From positions 1 to 47,440 of the forward strand of contig JABFSE010000031.1 in the NCBI GenBank assembly GCA_013140765.1: a DNA stretch of 47,440 nt. The letters run 5' to 3'. This document shows positions 1 through 8,700 of this stretch, in pieces. This DNA is from Sulfuriferula sp. (GTDB lineage: Bacteria > Pseudomonadota > Gammaproteobacteria > Burkholderiales > Sulfuriferulaceae). The translations under genes were made by a program, and so were the position numbers. The notes under the pieces are model-generated. The model was given only the letters and a program-made list of their open reading frames with translations, did no database searches and was not told the DNA's origin. How positions within the stretch are numbered: the stretch's first letter is position 1; each line of letters opens with the position of its first letter.

Positions 1-22
1 TCGTGACACGAGCTGCCGTTGA

Positions 23-256
23 GTTCCGTTTAGTGCGCAAATCCCAATCTGCTATACTCTATCACGTTTGGTGTTGCGCCGTTTGAATGTTCCGTTTAGT
101 GCGCAAATCCCAATCTGCTATACTTTCAGACGGAACCCAAGACGAGGCCATTAAGTTCCGTTTAGTGCGCAAATCCCAATCTGCTATACTGTAACCGTCA
201 ACAGGCGGCGGACATATTCAGTTCCGTTTAGTGCGCAAATCCCAATCTGCTATACT
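23..256 (+). CRISPR. Type II-C CRISPR array end, four 36-bp repeats
   Basis: Four identical 36-bp repeats lie at 23-58, 89-124, 155-190 and 221-256, separated by three unique 30-bp spacers. Bases 1-22 are part of another spacer, so the array continues off the left edge. Each repeat starts GTTCCGTTTA and ends TGCTATACT, an extended -10 promoter element reading on the + strand. In Neisseria and Campylobacter II-C loci, repeats carry such promoters and each crRNA starts inside its own spacer; the same layout is visible here. The anti-repeat of the tracrRNA at 4704-4800 complements the repeat in this orientation, so crRNAs are read on + and converge on cas2. Spacer origins cannot be judged without a search. 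Confidence 0.97.
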
Positions 257-259
257 CGT

Positions 260-302
260 AACACAACAACCACCTGATTATTAAGGTGGTTGTTGTGTTT
301 TT
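260..302 (+). terminator. Hairpin terminator closing the CRISPR transcript
   Basis: A perfect 16-bp inverted repeat (260-275 with 284-299, 8-nt loop) is followed by a run of five T on the + strand. It sits four bases after the last repeat and before the end of cas2. The T-run is only on the + side, which fits termination of array transcription before it runs antisense into cas2. On the - strand it could still act as a 3' stabilising hairpin for the cas mRNA. Confidence 0.8.
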
Positions 303-327
303 GGCTATTGAAAACCATTGTTTATCC

Positions 328-654
328 CTAAAAAAGATCAAATTGATCGGGCGATTTTTTGCTGGGTTGTTTGCGTTTTCCGTTAAAAGTGATAATGCGC
401 TCATACTGTTTGTCGGTAAATTGCAAAATATTCACTTTGCCACCTTTAGGTAAGTTACGTTCCACTTGGGTGCAATAGGTTTCTATTTGCACCGTGCTAC
501 TACAAAAACGCATATAAACTGAAAACTGGGACATTTGGAATCCCATGTCTAACAACGCATTACGGAAATCTGTTGCCGCCTTGCGCTCGATTTTTTCAAC
601 GACGGGTAGATCAAACATCACGACCATCCACATAAAGCGATATCCCGATAACAT
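328..654 (-). CDS. cas2: CRISPR-associated endoribonuclease Cas2
   Basis: A 108-aa Cas2 of the type II kind. It forms the central dimer of the Cas1-Cas2 integrase that inserts new spacers. The ferredoxin-like start WMVVMFDLPV carries the conserved Asp of the first strand (about residue 15). The end is basic and then acidic (KRKQPSKKSPDQFDLF), as in other II-C Cas2 proteins. It starts five bases after the cas1 stop, so it is the last gene of a cas9-cas1-cas2 operon, next to the array as expected. Length and position are normal for the family. Confidence 0.95.
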   Translation of the reverse strand: MLSGYRFMWMVVMFDLPVVEKIERKAATDFRNALLDMGFQMSQFSVYMRFCSSTVQIETYCTQVERNLPKGGKVNILQFTDKQYERIITFNGKRKQPSKKSPDQFDLF

Positions 655-659
655 ATGGT

Positions 660-1589
660 TTACTCATTTTGTAATGCGGCGGCTAAGTCCAGTGGCATAC
701 TGGGTAGCGGCAAGTCTAATTTGTCTTTTTCACCTATGTAAATTTGTGCCAATGATGTGGCTAGATTTTGTGCGCAGACCATGACAGGTGTCACGCCCAT
801 GCTGGTTTGCATATCGTCATATAGCGTTCGTACCAGTGCGCGTTTGCTATCGGGTGTGACTTGGTGTTCACCCTGACGATTGAGTTGCCATACTTTCAAA
901 TCTATCATGGGACGGAATGGCTCCATCAAGTCGTCCACCAAGCGCATTGCGTTACCTGCATTGCTATGATGTAAGCTCAACGTTGGGTGTAAGCCTGCGG
1001 CGACTACTGCACGGGCAGTTGCCGCACGTAATACAGTATAGCCGTAATTCAACATGGCGTTGATGCCATATCCTTGCTGATCACGGCGAAATTCACTACC
1101 AAATAACAGGCTCCAATATCGCCGTGCGCCTTGCGCTTCTATGTTGTCTGGATCACCCGATTTTACTTTGCGTACCAAGGCGGCTAAGGGTATGTGCGGC
1201 GCACCTGCGGCTTCGAGGGCGGCGGCTTGTTGTTGCAGCTTGGATTTGACAATATCCGCCCATAAGCGTTTACGCAATGGTTGGCTTGCCGCTATTTGCG
1301 CATCAAACCGTTTGGCTTGCTGAAAATTGCCCTCTATCGGTAGTAACATACCCACCGCATTATGGTTTGCCGCACAAATTACTAGGGGGGTATTGCGTTC
1401 AGCCAATGCGACCAATAAGTTGTTAGTGTAGCTCAAGCCGTGCGCATTGGCGATGACGGCGGTAATATCGTCTAGGGGGATTTGTCCCAGCTCTTTACGT
1501 TCACCATCGGTATCTTGTACCACCAGGAAACCTCGCGACAGAAACAAATGCCGTTTATCGTCCGCGACTTCTACTATACGACCTATCAT
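660..1589 (-). CDS. cas1: CRISPR-associated integrase Cas1 (type II)
   Basis: A 309-aa Cas1, the metal-dependent integrase that joins protospacers to the repeat. The likely metal-binding residues are Glu151 (DNIEAQGARRYW), a His in LSLHHSNAGN (about 207-208) and the acidic pair in LVDDLMEPFRP (about 219-223), matching the family pattern. The reading frame stays open 20 codons further upstream, but those codons overlap cas9. The ATG at 1589 begins MIGRIVEVADD, the usual type II Cas1 start, and lies five bases after the cas9 stop, so I chose it. It is translated from the same - strand operon as cas9 and cas2. Confidence 0.96.
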   Translation of the reverse strand: MIGRIVEVADDKRHLFLSRGFLVVQDTDGERKELGQIPLDDITAVIANAHGLSYTNNLLVALAERNTPLVICAANHNAVGMLLPIEGNFQQAKRFDAQIAASQPLRKRLWADIVKSKLQQQAAALEAAGAPHIPLAALVRKVKSGDPDNIEAQGARRYWSLLFGSEFRRDQQGYGINAMLNYGYTVLRAATARAVVAAGLHPTLSLHHSNAGNAMRLVDDLMEPFRPMIDLKVWQLNRQGEHQVTPDSKRALVRTLYDDMQTSMGVTPVMVCAQNLATSLAQIYIGEKDKLDLPLPSMPLDLAAALQNE

Positions 1590-1594
1590 GATGT

Positions 1595-4500
1595 TTATGC
1601 TTTGAAACTTACGTCGCGTAGTTCTCCGATGGGGGAGATGGTAACGCAACGTGCATTACTTTTTTGCAAAGAACTTGGAGCTTTGAATACATATCCTATT
1701 TCTTTTGTTCTTGTCCTAGCATCCACATTCGCCTGATTTACATCGGCCAACGCAATAGTACCCTCACTAGTCATTTTGCAAACTCGCAATGTACGTACAT
1801 TACCCTCATGCACAAGCCTAACAAAATCATTCCGTATCAACCGCATCACCAGCGACTTGCCACTCACGCTCAACGTCGCATGTCTCAATTTCTCCACACC
1901 TTGAGTGCGTGCAATTTGATAAGCGTCAAATGTGGAAATTACCTCGCCTTCCCATTTTCCTTTTTCGTTGCGAATTATCTCCATGCAATAATTACTATCG
2001 CCTTTGTAGCCCTTGTATGGTTTGGGGTCGCCATTTTCCAGTATGCCATGCCTATCATTGGCTTTTGCGCTGGCAAATGGAATTACTTTAAGATTTTCTT
2101 CTATGCGGGTGCGTTCGCCATCAATTGTTTTATGGGTCACGACCATGCCATTGGCAAGTAAGCCGTATGCGGTATCGTTGTGCATCGCCCCTTCATGACT
2201 ATGATCTGGCTTATGGCTCACCCAAATCGCATCTATCGCGCGTTGCACATGCTCGCGATAAGTGTCCCAAGGTAGGGGCATGGATTCGACTAAGCGGTTA
2301 AGTTGCTTTTCACGTGCGCGGGCACTGGCTTGGGCAAAGCGTTGTAACATGCCTTGGTCGGTCACGGCTATCACGCAGGCATCGACTGCATGGTGCCTAT
2401 GGTCGTTGCGGTTTTTTTCACCATTCAAGCCGAGTATGTCATTTAGCCCAAATTTAGCACGCAACATAGCTGTCATTCGCCCAGGGATAACGCGTGTGTT
2501 TGGGCATATCAATTTGACATACTCAAACGCCACTTTGCTTAAATGCCGCGTATCGTTTAACGCTCTAGGCAAAAAGCCTGCATCGTCTTTTAGCCACTGC
2601 TGATAACCATCTTCAGCAAAACGATAGCGTTTGTTCTTAGGCATACGTGCCGCACGCGCCAATATGTCGGCATACTCAAAACCTGCTACAGCTTGTGCGC
2701 CAAACGCTTCAAATGGCGTGAGATTGCCTTTGATTCGATTCGCACGGCGCAGAGCGACGGTTTTGTTGTTGAGGCTGTCATCCAGTGTGCGTGAAAATGG
2801 CAGAATGTGCTCAATCTCGACTTCGTCGCTCAATAACATGGTGGCACTAATTTGCTCGCCAGAATAAGGACAACGGCGGTCAGCAATATCGGAACTCAAT
2901 TCTTCCCACAATATCATTTTTTCTATGTCCGCTCGCTTAACGCGCTCTTCGCTCATGCCCAATATGTTTGCAATGTCGGCACGTAGGCGTGTATTGCGGT
3001 TTTGATTAAGTGTTTGCCGCTTGTTATCCTCATCGCGCTGATCTTTGCTTTGCTTCAAATCACGTGCCAGCTCAATGATGACTTCACTGGGGTGTCCATA
3101 GCGTTTAATCAGAGCATTGACGACCAAACGCACTTGGTTTAAGCCTATATGAACGGTGGGGTTGGCGATTTTCCCATAGCGTTTTTCGGCATTGTCTTCA
3201 GGATTGCCTGTGCCGAAACCGACATGCCGCTGTAACGGTTCGCCGTAATAAGGCAAGCTCAAGAGTACCTCGCCTGTGGCGGATGGGTTGAGGTTGCTGT
3301 GATGCTCAAAACCAGCAGCAATGACTGCCTTGTCGTATGTAATTACGTCGCCTCGTAATTCTGGCAAAATGCGTGCTAACGCGGCTACGCACAAGCTGCC
3401 ATAACCTTCGGGTAAGCCTGTTTTTGCGATTCTTTCAGCGTGTGTTTCATCGACACCTGTTTCATCTTGTAACCAACGGATTAACTTGGCTTCGTTTTCT
3501 TCCTGCACTAACTGCAATACAATCGTATCTTGTTTGCACTCATTAAAATCAAACCAAACCGCGCCAAAATGCTCGGCTTTACTTAATATCGCGCTCGTTG
3601 TATTGCCTTTTAACTCGGTGCGTTTAGCGTCTTCCAGATTAAATTCAACTGCGCCACCAACGCCCAGCATTTTTTTAACTTGGGTAAAGCTAAGTTTATT
3701 TTTCTTTTCCAGCTCCGCGATAATGATGTTGCGTTGCGCCAAGGTGAGTGGCGCGGTTTGCAGTGCGCTATCCAGTAACCGTAAATTATTGATTTCCTGA
3801 TACATGCGGAAACGTTGTACTGAGGGGAGTGCCAGCGGTGCGCGTTCGTGGTCTGGCATGAGCGTACAACGACCTGGTTTAACGGGTTTGAGTGGGCGCT
3901 GAAATAACAATACATTTTTCAAATCGTCATGCGCGTTTTGATTAAACAAGACTGGATTAAACGCACGTTGTTTTTGCCATAAAACATCAAATTCCTCTTC
4001 TATCATGGCACGGTCTATGTATAAATCATAGTATTTATCTGTTTTTGTTTTACCTTCGGCTGTCAGCACTTTAGCCACGTGATAACGGGCACGAATGGGT
4101 AGTCCTGCACTGTCTCGTTTATGCAACCACTCGCCGACTGTACGGCAATTTTCATTCTTGATTTTTTCACGCAATTGGATAATTGCGGTTTTTAGTGCGC
4201 CACTATCGTTCTCATTTTTATCTGTTTTGCGATTGCTTTTGAATCCGCGACGCTGATTGATGTGGAATAAAGCGCGGGCAAACTCAGCTGGCGTGAGGGC
4301 TTCATTCAAGCCTTTGGCACGTAAGGTATAGGGATTTAATACGGCTAGTGCTTTGCGTGCTGTGATGTCGTTTGGGAAAAAACCATGCTCAATTAAACTG
4401 CGCATCATACCTGCCTTACGTTTAAGCAAGCGGTCACGGCGACGACGCATGGCACGAGCTTCACGTCTCGTTACTGCAAGTGAAGCCTTTGTTTTTGCAT

Positions 4501-4639
4501 CTCGTCCGTCAGAAAAAATCCGCACGCCAGCTTTAATGATGGCAGATGGGTGGTTGTCAACATCTAAACGCACCATTGCCCATCCTAATGAGGTTGTGCC
4601 TAAATCTAGTGCTAACCGATAACGCATTTTACCCAACAT
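1595..4639 (-). CDS. cas9: Compact type II-C Cas9 nuclease
   Basis: A 1,014-aa RNA-guided nuclease that cuts both strands of target DNA. Visible parts are RuvC-I LALDLGTTSLGWA (Asp12), an arginine-rich bridge helix at 58-75, RuvC-II IIELARDL (Glu523), HNH EIEHILPFSR (His611, with Asn624/625), and RuvC-III HHAVDACVIA (Asp753). A PAM-interacting region fills the rest. All catalytic residues are present, so it should be active. The length lies between Campylobacter Cas9 (about 984 aa) and Neisseria Cas9 (about 1,082 aa), and the absence of csn2/cas4 beside it fits subtype II-C. The ATG at 4639 has AAGGGG about 8 bases upstream. A TATAAT-like box on the - strand near 4694-4699 could be its promoter, without a clear -35. 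Confidence 0.97.
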   Translation of the reverse strand: MLGKMRYRLALDLGTTSLGWAMVRLDVDNHPSAIIKAGVRIFSDGRDAKTKASLAVTRREARAMRRRRDRLLKRKAGMMRSLIEHGFFPNDITARKALAVLNPYTLRAKGLNEALTPAEFARALFHINQRRGFKSNRKTDKNENDSGALKTAIIQLREKIKNENCRTVGEWLHKRDSAGLPIRARYHVAKVLTAEGKTKTDKYYDLYIDRAMIEEEFDVLWQKQRAFNPVLFNQNAHDDLKNVLLFQRPLKPVKPGRCTLMPDHERAPLALPSVQRFRMYQEINNLRLLDSALQTAPLTLAQRNIIIAELEKKNKLSFTQVKKMLGVGGAVEFNLEDAKRTELKGNTTSAILSKAEHFGAVWFDFNECKQDTIVLQLVQEENEAKLIRWLQDETGVDETHAERIAKTGLPEGYGSLCVAALARILPELRGDVITYDKAVIAAGFEHHSNLNPSATGEVLLSLPYYGEPLQRHVGFGTGNPEDNAEKRYGKIANPTVHIGLNQVRLVVNALIKRYGHPSEVIIELARDLKQSKDQRDEDNKRQTLNQNRNTRLRADIANILGMSEERVKRADIEKMILWEELSSDIADRRCPYSGEQISATMLLSDEVEIEHILPFSRTLDDSLNNKTVALRRANRIKGNLTPFEAFGAQAVAGFEYADILARAARMPKNKRYRFAEDGYQQWLKDDAGFLPRALNDTRHLSKVAFEYVKLICPNTRVIPGRMTAMLRAKFGLNDILGLNGEKNRNDHRHHAVDACVIAVTDQGMLQRFAQASARAREKQLNRLVESMPLPWDTYREHVQRAIDAIWVSHKPDHSHEGAMHNDTAYGLLANGMVVTHKTIDGERTRIEENLKVIPFASAKANDRHGILENGDPKPYKGYKGDSNYCMEIIRNEKGKWEGEVISTFDAYQIARTQGVEKLRHATLSVSGKSLVMRLIRNDFVRLVHEGNVRTLRVCKMTSEGTIALADVNQANVDARTRTKEIGYVFKAPSSLQKSNARCVTISPIGELRDVSFKA

Positions 4640-4668
4640 GTTAATCCCCTTGGTTGTTTGAAATTTAA

Positions 4669-4697
4669 TTGACCTATATGCGCCACTATATTATTAT
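4669..4697 (+). promoter_or_regulatory. Promoter for the tracrRNA
   Basis: TTGACC at 4669-4674 is followed, after 17 bases, by TATTAT at 4692-4697. This predicts a start near 4704, just before the anti-repeat. It is divergent from cas9 on the opposite strand. Confidence 0.7.
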
Positions 4698-4703
4698 AAA
4701 TTC

Positions 4704-4800
4704 CATCAGTTGATTGGGATTTGCGCTCTGAACGCTAACAAGCTGTCAAAAGCACCAAATGTAAGAGCCGCTACATGCGGCTCTTAGTCTAATCGTTCTT
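4704..4800 (+). ncRNA. tracrRNA of the II-C CRISPR locus
   Basis: The anti-repeat core at 4712-4726 (GATTGGGATTTGCGC) is a perfect 15-nt complement of the CRISPR repeat interior. Pairing continues imperfectly to about 4739 through CTGAACG, leaving a bulge, so nearly the whole repeat can pair. A tail with short stems follows, then a perfect 10-bp terminator stem (4762-4771 with 4777-4786, 5-nt loop). The sequence after it (AATCGTTCTT) resembles the end of Neisseria tracrRNA. The position upstream of and divergent from cas9 is normal for II-C loci. Exact ends need RNA data. Confidence 0.88.
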
Positions 4801-4832
4801 GAATCTCGATACCCCCACAGGCGCATTCCACA

Positions 4833-5255
4833 TCACAACGTAAACCAGTTGTCCAGTCGCAATCCTGCGATATTGGCAAAGTCTTTGGTGTTGCGGGTAA
4901 CCAGTGTTAATCCATGCGTCATAGCGATGGCGGCAATTTGACCATCTACAAACGGGAGTGATAGCCCCATTTTTTCCTGCTTGCTACGCAATTCGGCATG
5001 AATACGGGCGGCACTGGCATCGTAGGGTAATATCGGTAAAGTGGCGACGACATCTTGTATATATCGACCTATTGCATCTTTACGTTGACCATCAGGCATA
5101 CGCAACCAGCCGTAGCGTAGCTCGTGCCATATCGGCGCGGCAATCGCCAGTTCACCATCAAACCGAGCAAGCTGGCTCATGACTAGTGCGTCAGGGGATG
5201 GGCGCAATGCTTCTGATAGTATATTGCTATCGAGTAACCAGCTCAGTGTATTCAC
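4833..5255 (-). CDS. vapC: VapC-family PIN-domain toxin
   Basis: A 140-aa PIN-domain ribonuclease, the toxin of a type II toxin-antitoxin pair that usually cuts tRNA or rRNA. The acidic metal-binding residues are visible in SWLLDSNILSE (Asp9), the IWHELRYG segment and LPFVDGQIAA. The C-terminal LTLVTRNTKDF carries the usual conserved TRNxxDF. The GTG start at 5255 overlaps the antitoxin stop (GTGA), which indicates translational coupling. The longer ATG start at 5342 would run deep into the antitoxin gene, so I rejected it. The gene ends about 45 bp from the tracrRNA terminator and converges with it. Confidence 0.93.
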   Translation of the reverse strand: MNTLSWLLDSNILSEALRPSPDALVMSQLARFDGELAIAAPIWHELRYGWLRMPDGQRKDAIGRYIQDVVATLPILPYDASAARIHAELRSKQEKMGLSLPFVDGQIAAIAMTHGLTLVTRNTKDFANIAGLRLDNWFTL

Positions 5256-5524
5256 CAAGAAAAATCCCTGCCATCGGTGGTGTCGCGTAATTGCGTAAAT
5301 GGGTCGGCTTCCAGCAGCTCGGTTGCGTAATTGATGCGCCATTGTGCTAAACGCGCGGCAAAATTTTGCTCTGTACCTATCAGTTGCGCATACTTAGCAG
5401 GTGAAATTAATACCGCCGCCGCTTTCCCTCGTCGAGAAATAGTGAGTGGTTGTTGTTCTGTTTCTAGCTGTTGTATTGTTTCTGCGAAGTGTGCTCTGGC
5501 TTCGGAAAATGGAATGGTTTGCAT
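5252..5524 (-). CDS. Phd/YefM-family antitoxin
   Basis: A 90-aa antitoxin of the Phd/YefM fold. It starts MQTIPFSEARAHFAE, followed by PLTISRRGKAAAVLIS, the typical DNA-binding and dimerisation core. The C-terminal part would wrap the VapC toxin. The ATG at 5524 has GGGAG at a good distance. An upstream in-frame ATG at 5563 would lie inside the palindromic operator, so I rejected it. It is the first gene of the pair, with vapC overlapping by four bases, and is very likely self-repressed through the palindrome at 5533-5573. Confidence 0.93.
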   Translation of the reverse strand: MQTIPFSEARAHFAETIQQLETEQQPLTISRRGKAAAVLISPAKYAQLIGTEQNFAARLAQWRINYATELLEADPFTQLRDTTDGRDFSW

Positions 5525-5532
5525 GGCGTGCT

Positions 5533-5582
5533 CCCGCGCTAAATGTACAGTTGTATTGTACATTTAGCGCGGGGTATGTCAA
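5533..5582 (-). promoter_or_regulatory. Toxin-antitoxin promoter with palindromic operator
   Basis: On the - strand, TTGACA (5577-5582) and TACAAT (5555-5560) are spaced by 16 bases. A 17-bp perfect inverted repeat (5533-5549 with 5557-5573, 7-nt centre) covers the -10 box and the predicted transcription start. TGTACA lies at the inner edges. Occupation by the antitoxin-toxin complex would block RNA polymerase, the usual autoregulation of such operons. Confidence 0.85.
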
Positions 5583-5739
5583 TGCGTTGTTGGTTGGTTG
5601 TCGTTGCTTAATTGCGTTAAAGCATAATACCTGCCCACCCCCCGCGCCTAGGTGTTGTCCACCCAACATTAGCATTGCCTGATGCCGTGTGGACGAGTAG
5701 AATTGAGGCAATTTCGCTTTTACTTTGATATGACTCCCA

Positions 5740-8700
5740 ATGGACAGACAGAGCTGGTTGCAAGGGACTTTATATAGCCCCGATTTTGAACAGGATAGTT
5801 GCGGCTTTGGGTTGATGGCGCAATTGGATAACGAGCCTAGCCACTGGCTGGTTAAAACCGCGATTTCGTCGTTGGCTTGCTTGACGCACCGTGGTGCGGT
5901 GGCGGCTGATGGCAAGTCGGGTGATGGCTGCGGTTTGTTATTCAAGAAGCCTGATGCTTTTTTGCGTGCGGTGGCGGCTGAATGCGGTTTTCAGCTTAAT
6001 GCGCATTATGCGGCTGGCTTGGTTTTCCTTAATCAGGATACGGCATTAGCAACGGTGGCGCGTGATACGCTTAACCGTGAGTTGGCGGCGCAGGGGTTGA
6101 CGGTGGCTGGCTATCGTTTACTGCCTGTGGATACGTCGGTTTGCGGTGAGTATGCGTTGGCGACGTTGCCGCATTTTGAGCAGATTTTTGTTAATTGCCC
6201 TGCGGTGATGGATGCTGAGGCATTTGAACGTAAGTTATATATTGCGCGGCGTTTGACTGAAAAAGCATTGGCTGGCGATAAGGCTTTTTATATTCCTACG
6301 CTGTCGGGCAATGTGATTCTGTATAAGGGTTTGGTGATGCCTGCGGCGTTGCCTGTGTTTTATCAGGATTTGAGTGATGAACGTTTTGCTTCAGCGCTTG
6401 CGGTTTATCATCAGCGTTTTTCTACCAATACTTGGCCTGAATGGCGTTTGGCGCAACCTTTCCGCTATCTTGCGCACAATGGCGAAATTAATACGGTGGA
6501 AGGTAACCGTAATTGGTCATTGGCGCGTGAGCGTAAATTTGCCACACCGCTAATCCCGAATATGGATGATGTGCGTCCTATCGTCGGTCGCAATGGTTCA
6601 GATTCTTACAGCATGGACAATATGCTTGAGGGTCTGGTCATGGGCGGCGCGGGCTTGTTCCGCAGTTTGCGTATGATGATACCGCCTGCTTGGCAAAATG
6701 TGCCTGAGATGGACGCAGATTTGCGCGCGTTCTACGAATACAATTCCATGCACATGGAGCCGTGGGATGGTCCTGCGGGTGTAGTGCTGACCGATGGTCG
6801 CTATGGCGCGTGTTTGCTGGATCGCAATGGTTTGCGTCCTGCGCGTTATGTGATTACTAAAGATAGGCATTTTACGATTGCGTCCGAAATCGGTGTGTGG
6901 AATTACGCGCCTGAGGATGTGGTGCAAAAAGGTCGCATCAAGCCAGGTCAGATGATAGCGGCAGATTTGCTGACGGGTAAGGTGTTATTGCCTGCTGATA
7001 TTGAGGCTGAATTAAAAGCCGCGCATCCTTATCGCGAATGGCTGAAACAGTCGCAGCATTTAGAATTAGGCATGGCGCAAGATGCCGATACGGTTAAATT
7101 TGACGCGCCAACCTTGTCAGTTTATCAAAAACTATTTGGTGTGAGTTTTGAAGAGCGCGATCAGGTGTTGCGTGTGTTGGGTGAGGATGGTCAAGAGGCT
7201 ATCGGCTCTATGGGCGACGATACGCCTATGGCTGTGTTGTCGCAAAAAGTGCGCTCGCCATTTGATTACTTGCGTCAGCAATTCGCGCAGGTGACTAATC
7301 CGCCTATCGACCCTATCCGCGAAGCGGTGGTGATGTCGCTAAATACCTGCTTTGGTCCTGAGCGCAATTTATTTGAGCAAACGCCAGAACACGCACATCG
7401 CTTGGAAATCCCATCGCCGGTGTTGTCGCATGATGCGTTTGTGTATTTGACGACGCTGACTGATGCTAATTATCGTAGCGCACAATTTGAGTTGAGCTAT
7501 GACCCTAGCACCAGCGATTTGCAAGCGGCTGTGCAAGAAATTACGCAAGCGGTCGTTGCTTCGGTAGCGGCTGGCAATGTGGTGATAGTGCTGTCTGACC
7601 GCGCTATTAGCAAAGCGCGTTTACCTGTCCATGCGCTGTTTGCGGTAGGTGCGGTGCATCATGCGCTGATTAAAGCGGGCTTGCGTTGCAATTGTAATTT
7701 AATCGCCGAAACTGCCAGCGCACGCGATCCGCACCAGATTGCGGCATTGTTGGGTTACGGCGCGACAGCGGTTTATCCTTACCTTGCTTACCAAGTCATT
7801 ATGGATATGGTTGCGTCGGGCGACATCAAACATAAACTTGAAAAAGCACTAACGAATTACCGTAAAGGTATAGACAAAGGCTTGCTGAAAGTATTGTCTA
7901 AAATGGGTATTTCTACCATAGCGAGCTATCGCGGTGCGCAATTGTACGAAGCGGTGGGCGTGCATGAAGAAGTGGTCGCGTTGAGTTTGCATGGCACGGT
8001 TTCACGTATTTCGGGTGCGAATTTCGCTGATTTTGAAGACGATCAGAAACAATTGGCTCGCCTCGCATACAATCCTATGCGTCCTATCGCGCAAGGCGGT
8101 TTGCTGAAGTTTATCCACGGTGAAGAATATCACGCGTATAACCCTGACGTGGTATCGCAGTTACAGCAAGCGGTACAAAAAGGTGATTACGCACTGTATA
8201 AATCTTACGCTGATTTGGTCAATGGTCGCCAAGTGGCGATGTTGCGCGATTTGATGGGCTTGAGTGAAGACGCAGAGGCGATTTCTATAGACGAAGTTGA
8301 GTCAGTAGAAGCAATACTGAAACGCTTCGACTCGGCTGGTATGTCCTTGGGGGCGTTGTCGCCTGAGGCACACGAGGCTTTGGCTATCGGTATGAACCGT
8401 ATCGGCGGTCGCTCCAATTCGGGCGAAGGCGGCGAAGACCCTGTGCGTTACGGCACGATGAAAATGTCCAAAATTAAGCAAGTGGCTTCTGGGCGTTTCG
8501 GTGTTACCGCGCATTATCTGGTCAATGCTGAAGTATTGCAGATTAAAATTTCACAAGGTGCAAAGCCAGGTGAAGGCGGACAGTTGCCAGGACATAAAGT
8601 CTCGGAAACGATCGCTAAATTACGCTGTGCCAAGCCTGGTATTTCATTGATTTCACCACCGCCGCATCACGATATTTACTCTATTGAAGATTTGGCGCAG

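Noticed and set aside
257-327. A CRISPR leader at the cas2 side of the array
   Set aside because: The segment is a terminator hairpin rather than an A/T-rich leader, and the repeat orientation makes this the 3' end of the array.
1664-2161. 165-codon + strand frame inside cas9
   Set aside because: It is antisense to the conserved Cas9 C-terminal part, with no ribosome site or recognisable domain.
4640-4832. A degenerate fifth CRISPR repeat upstream of cas9
   Set aside because: The matching bases are the tracrRNA anti-repeat: they are inverted, bulged and followed by a terminator.
5394-5945. 183-codon open frame on the - strand across the antitoxin and gltB start
   Set aside because: It overlaps two well-supported genes, has no family resemblance, and its codons are the shadow of gltB and the palindrome.
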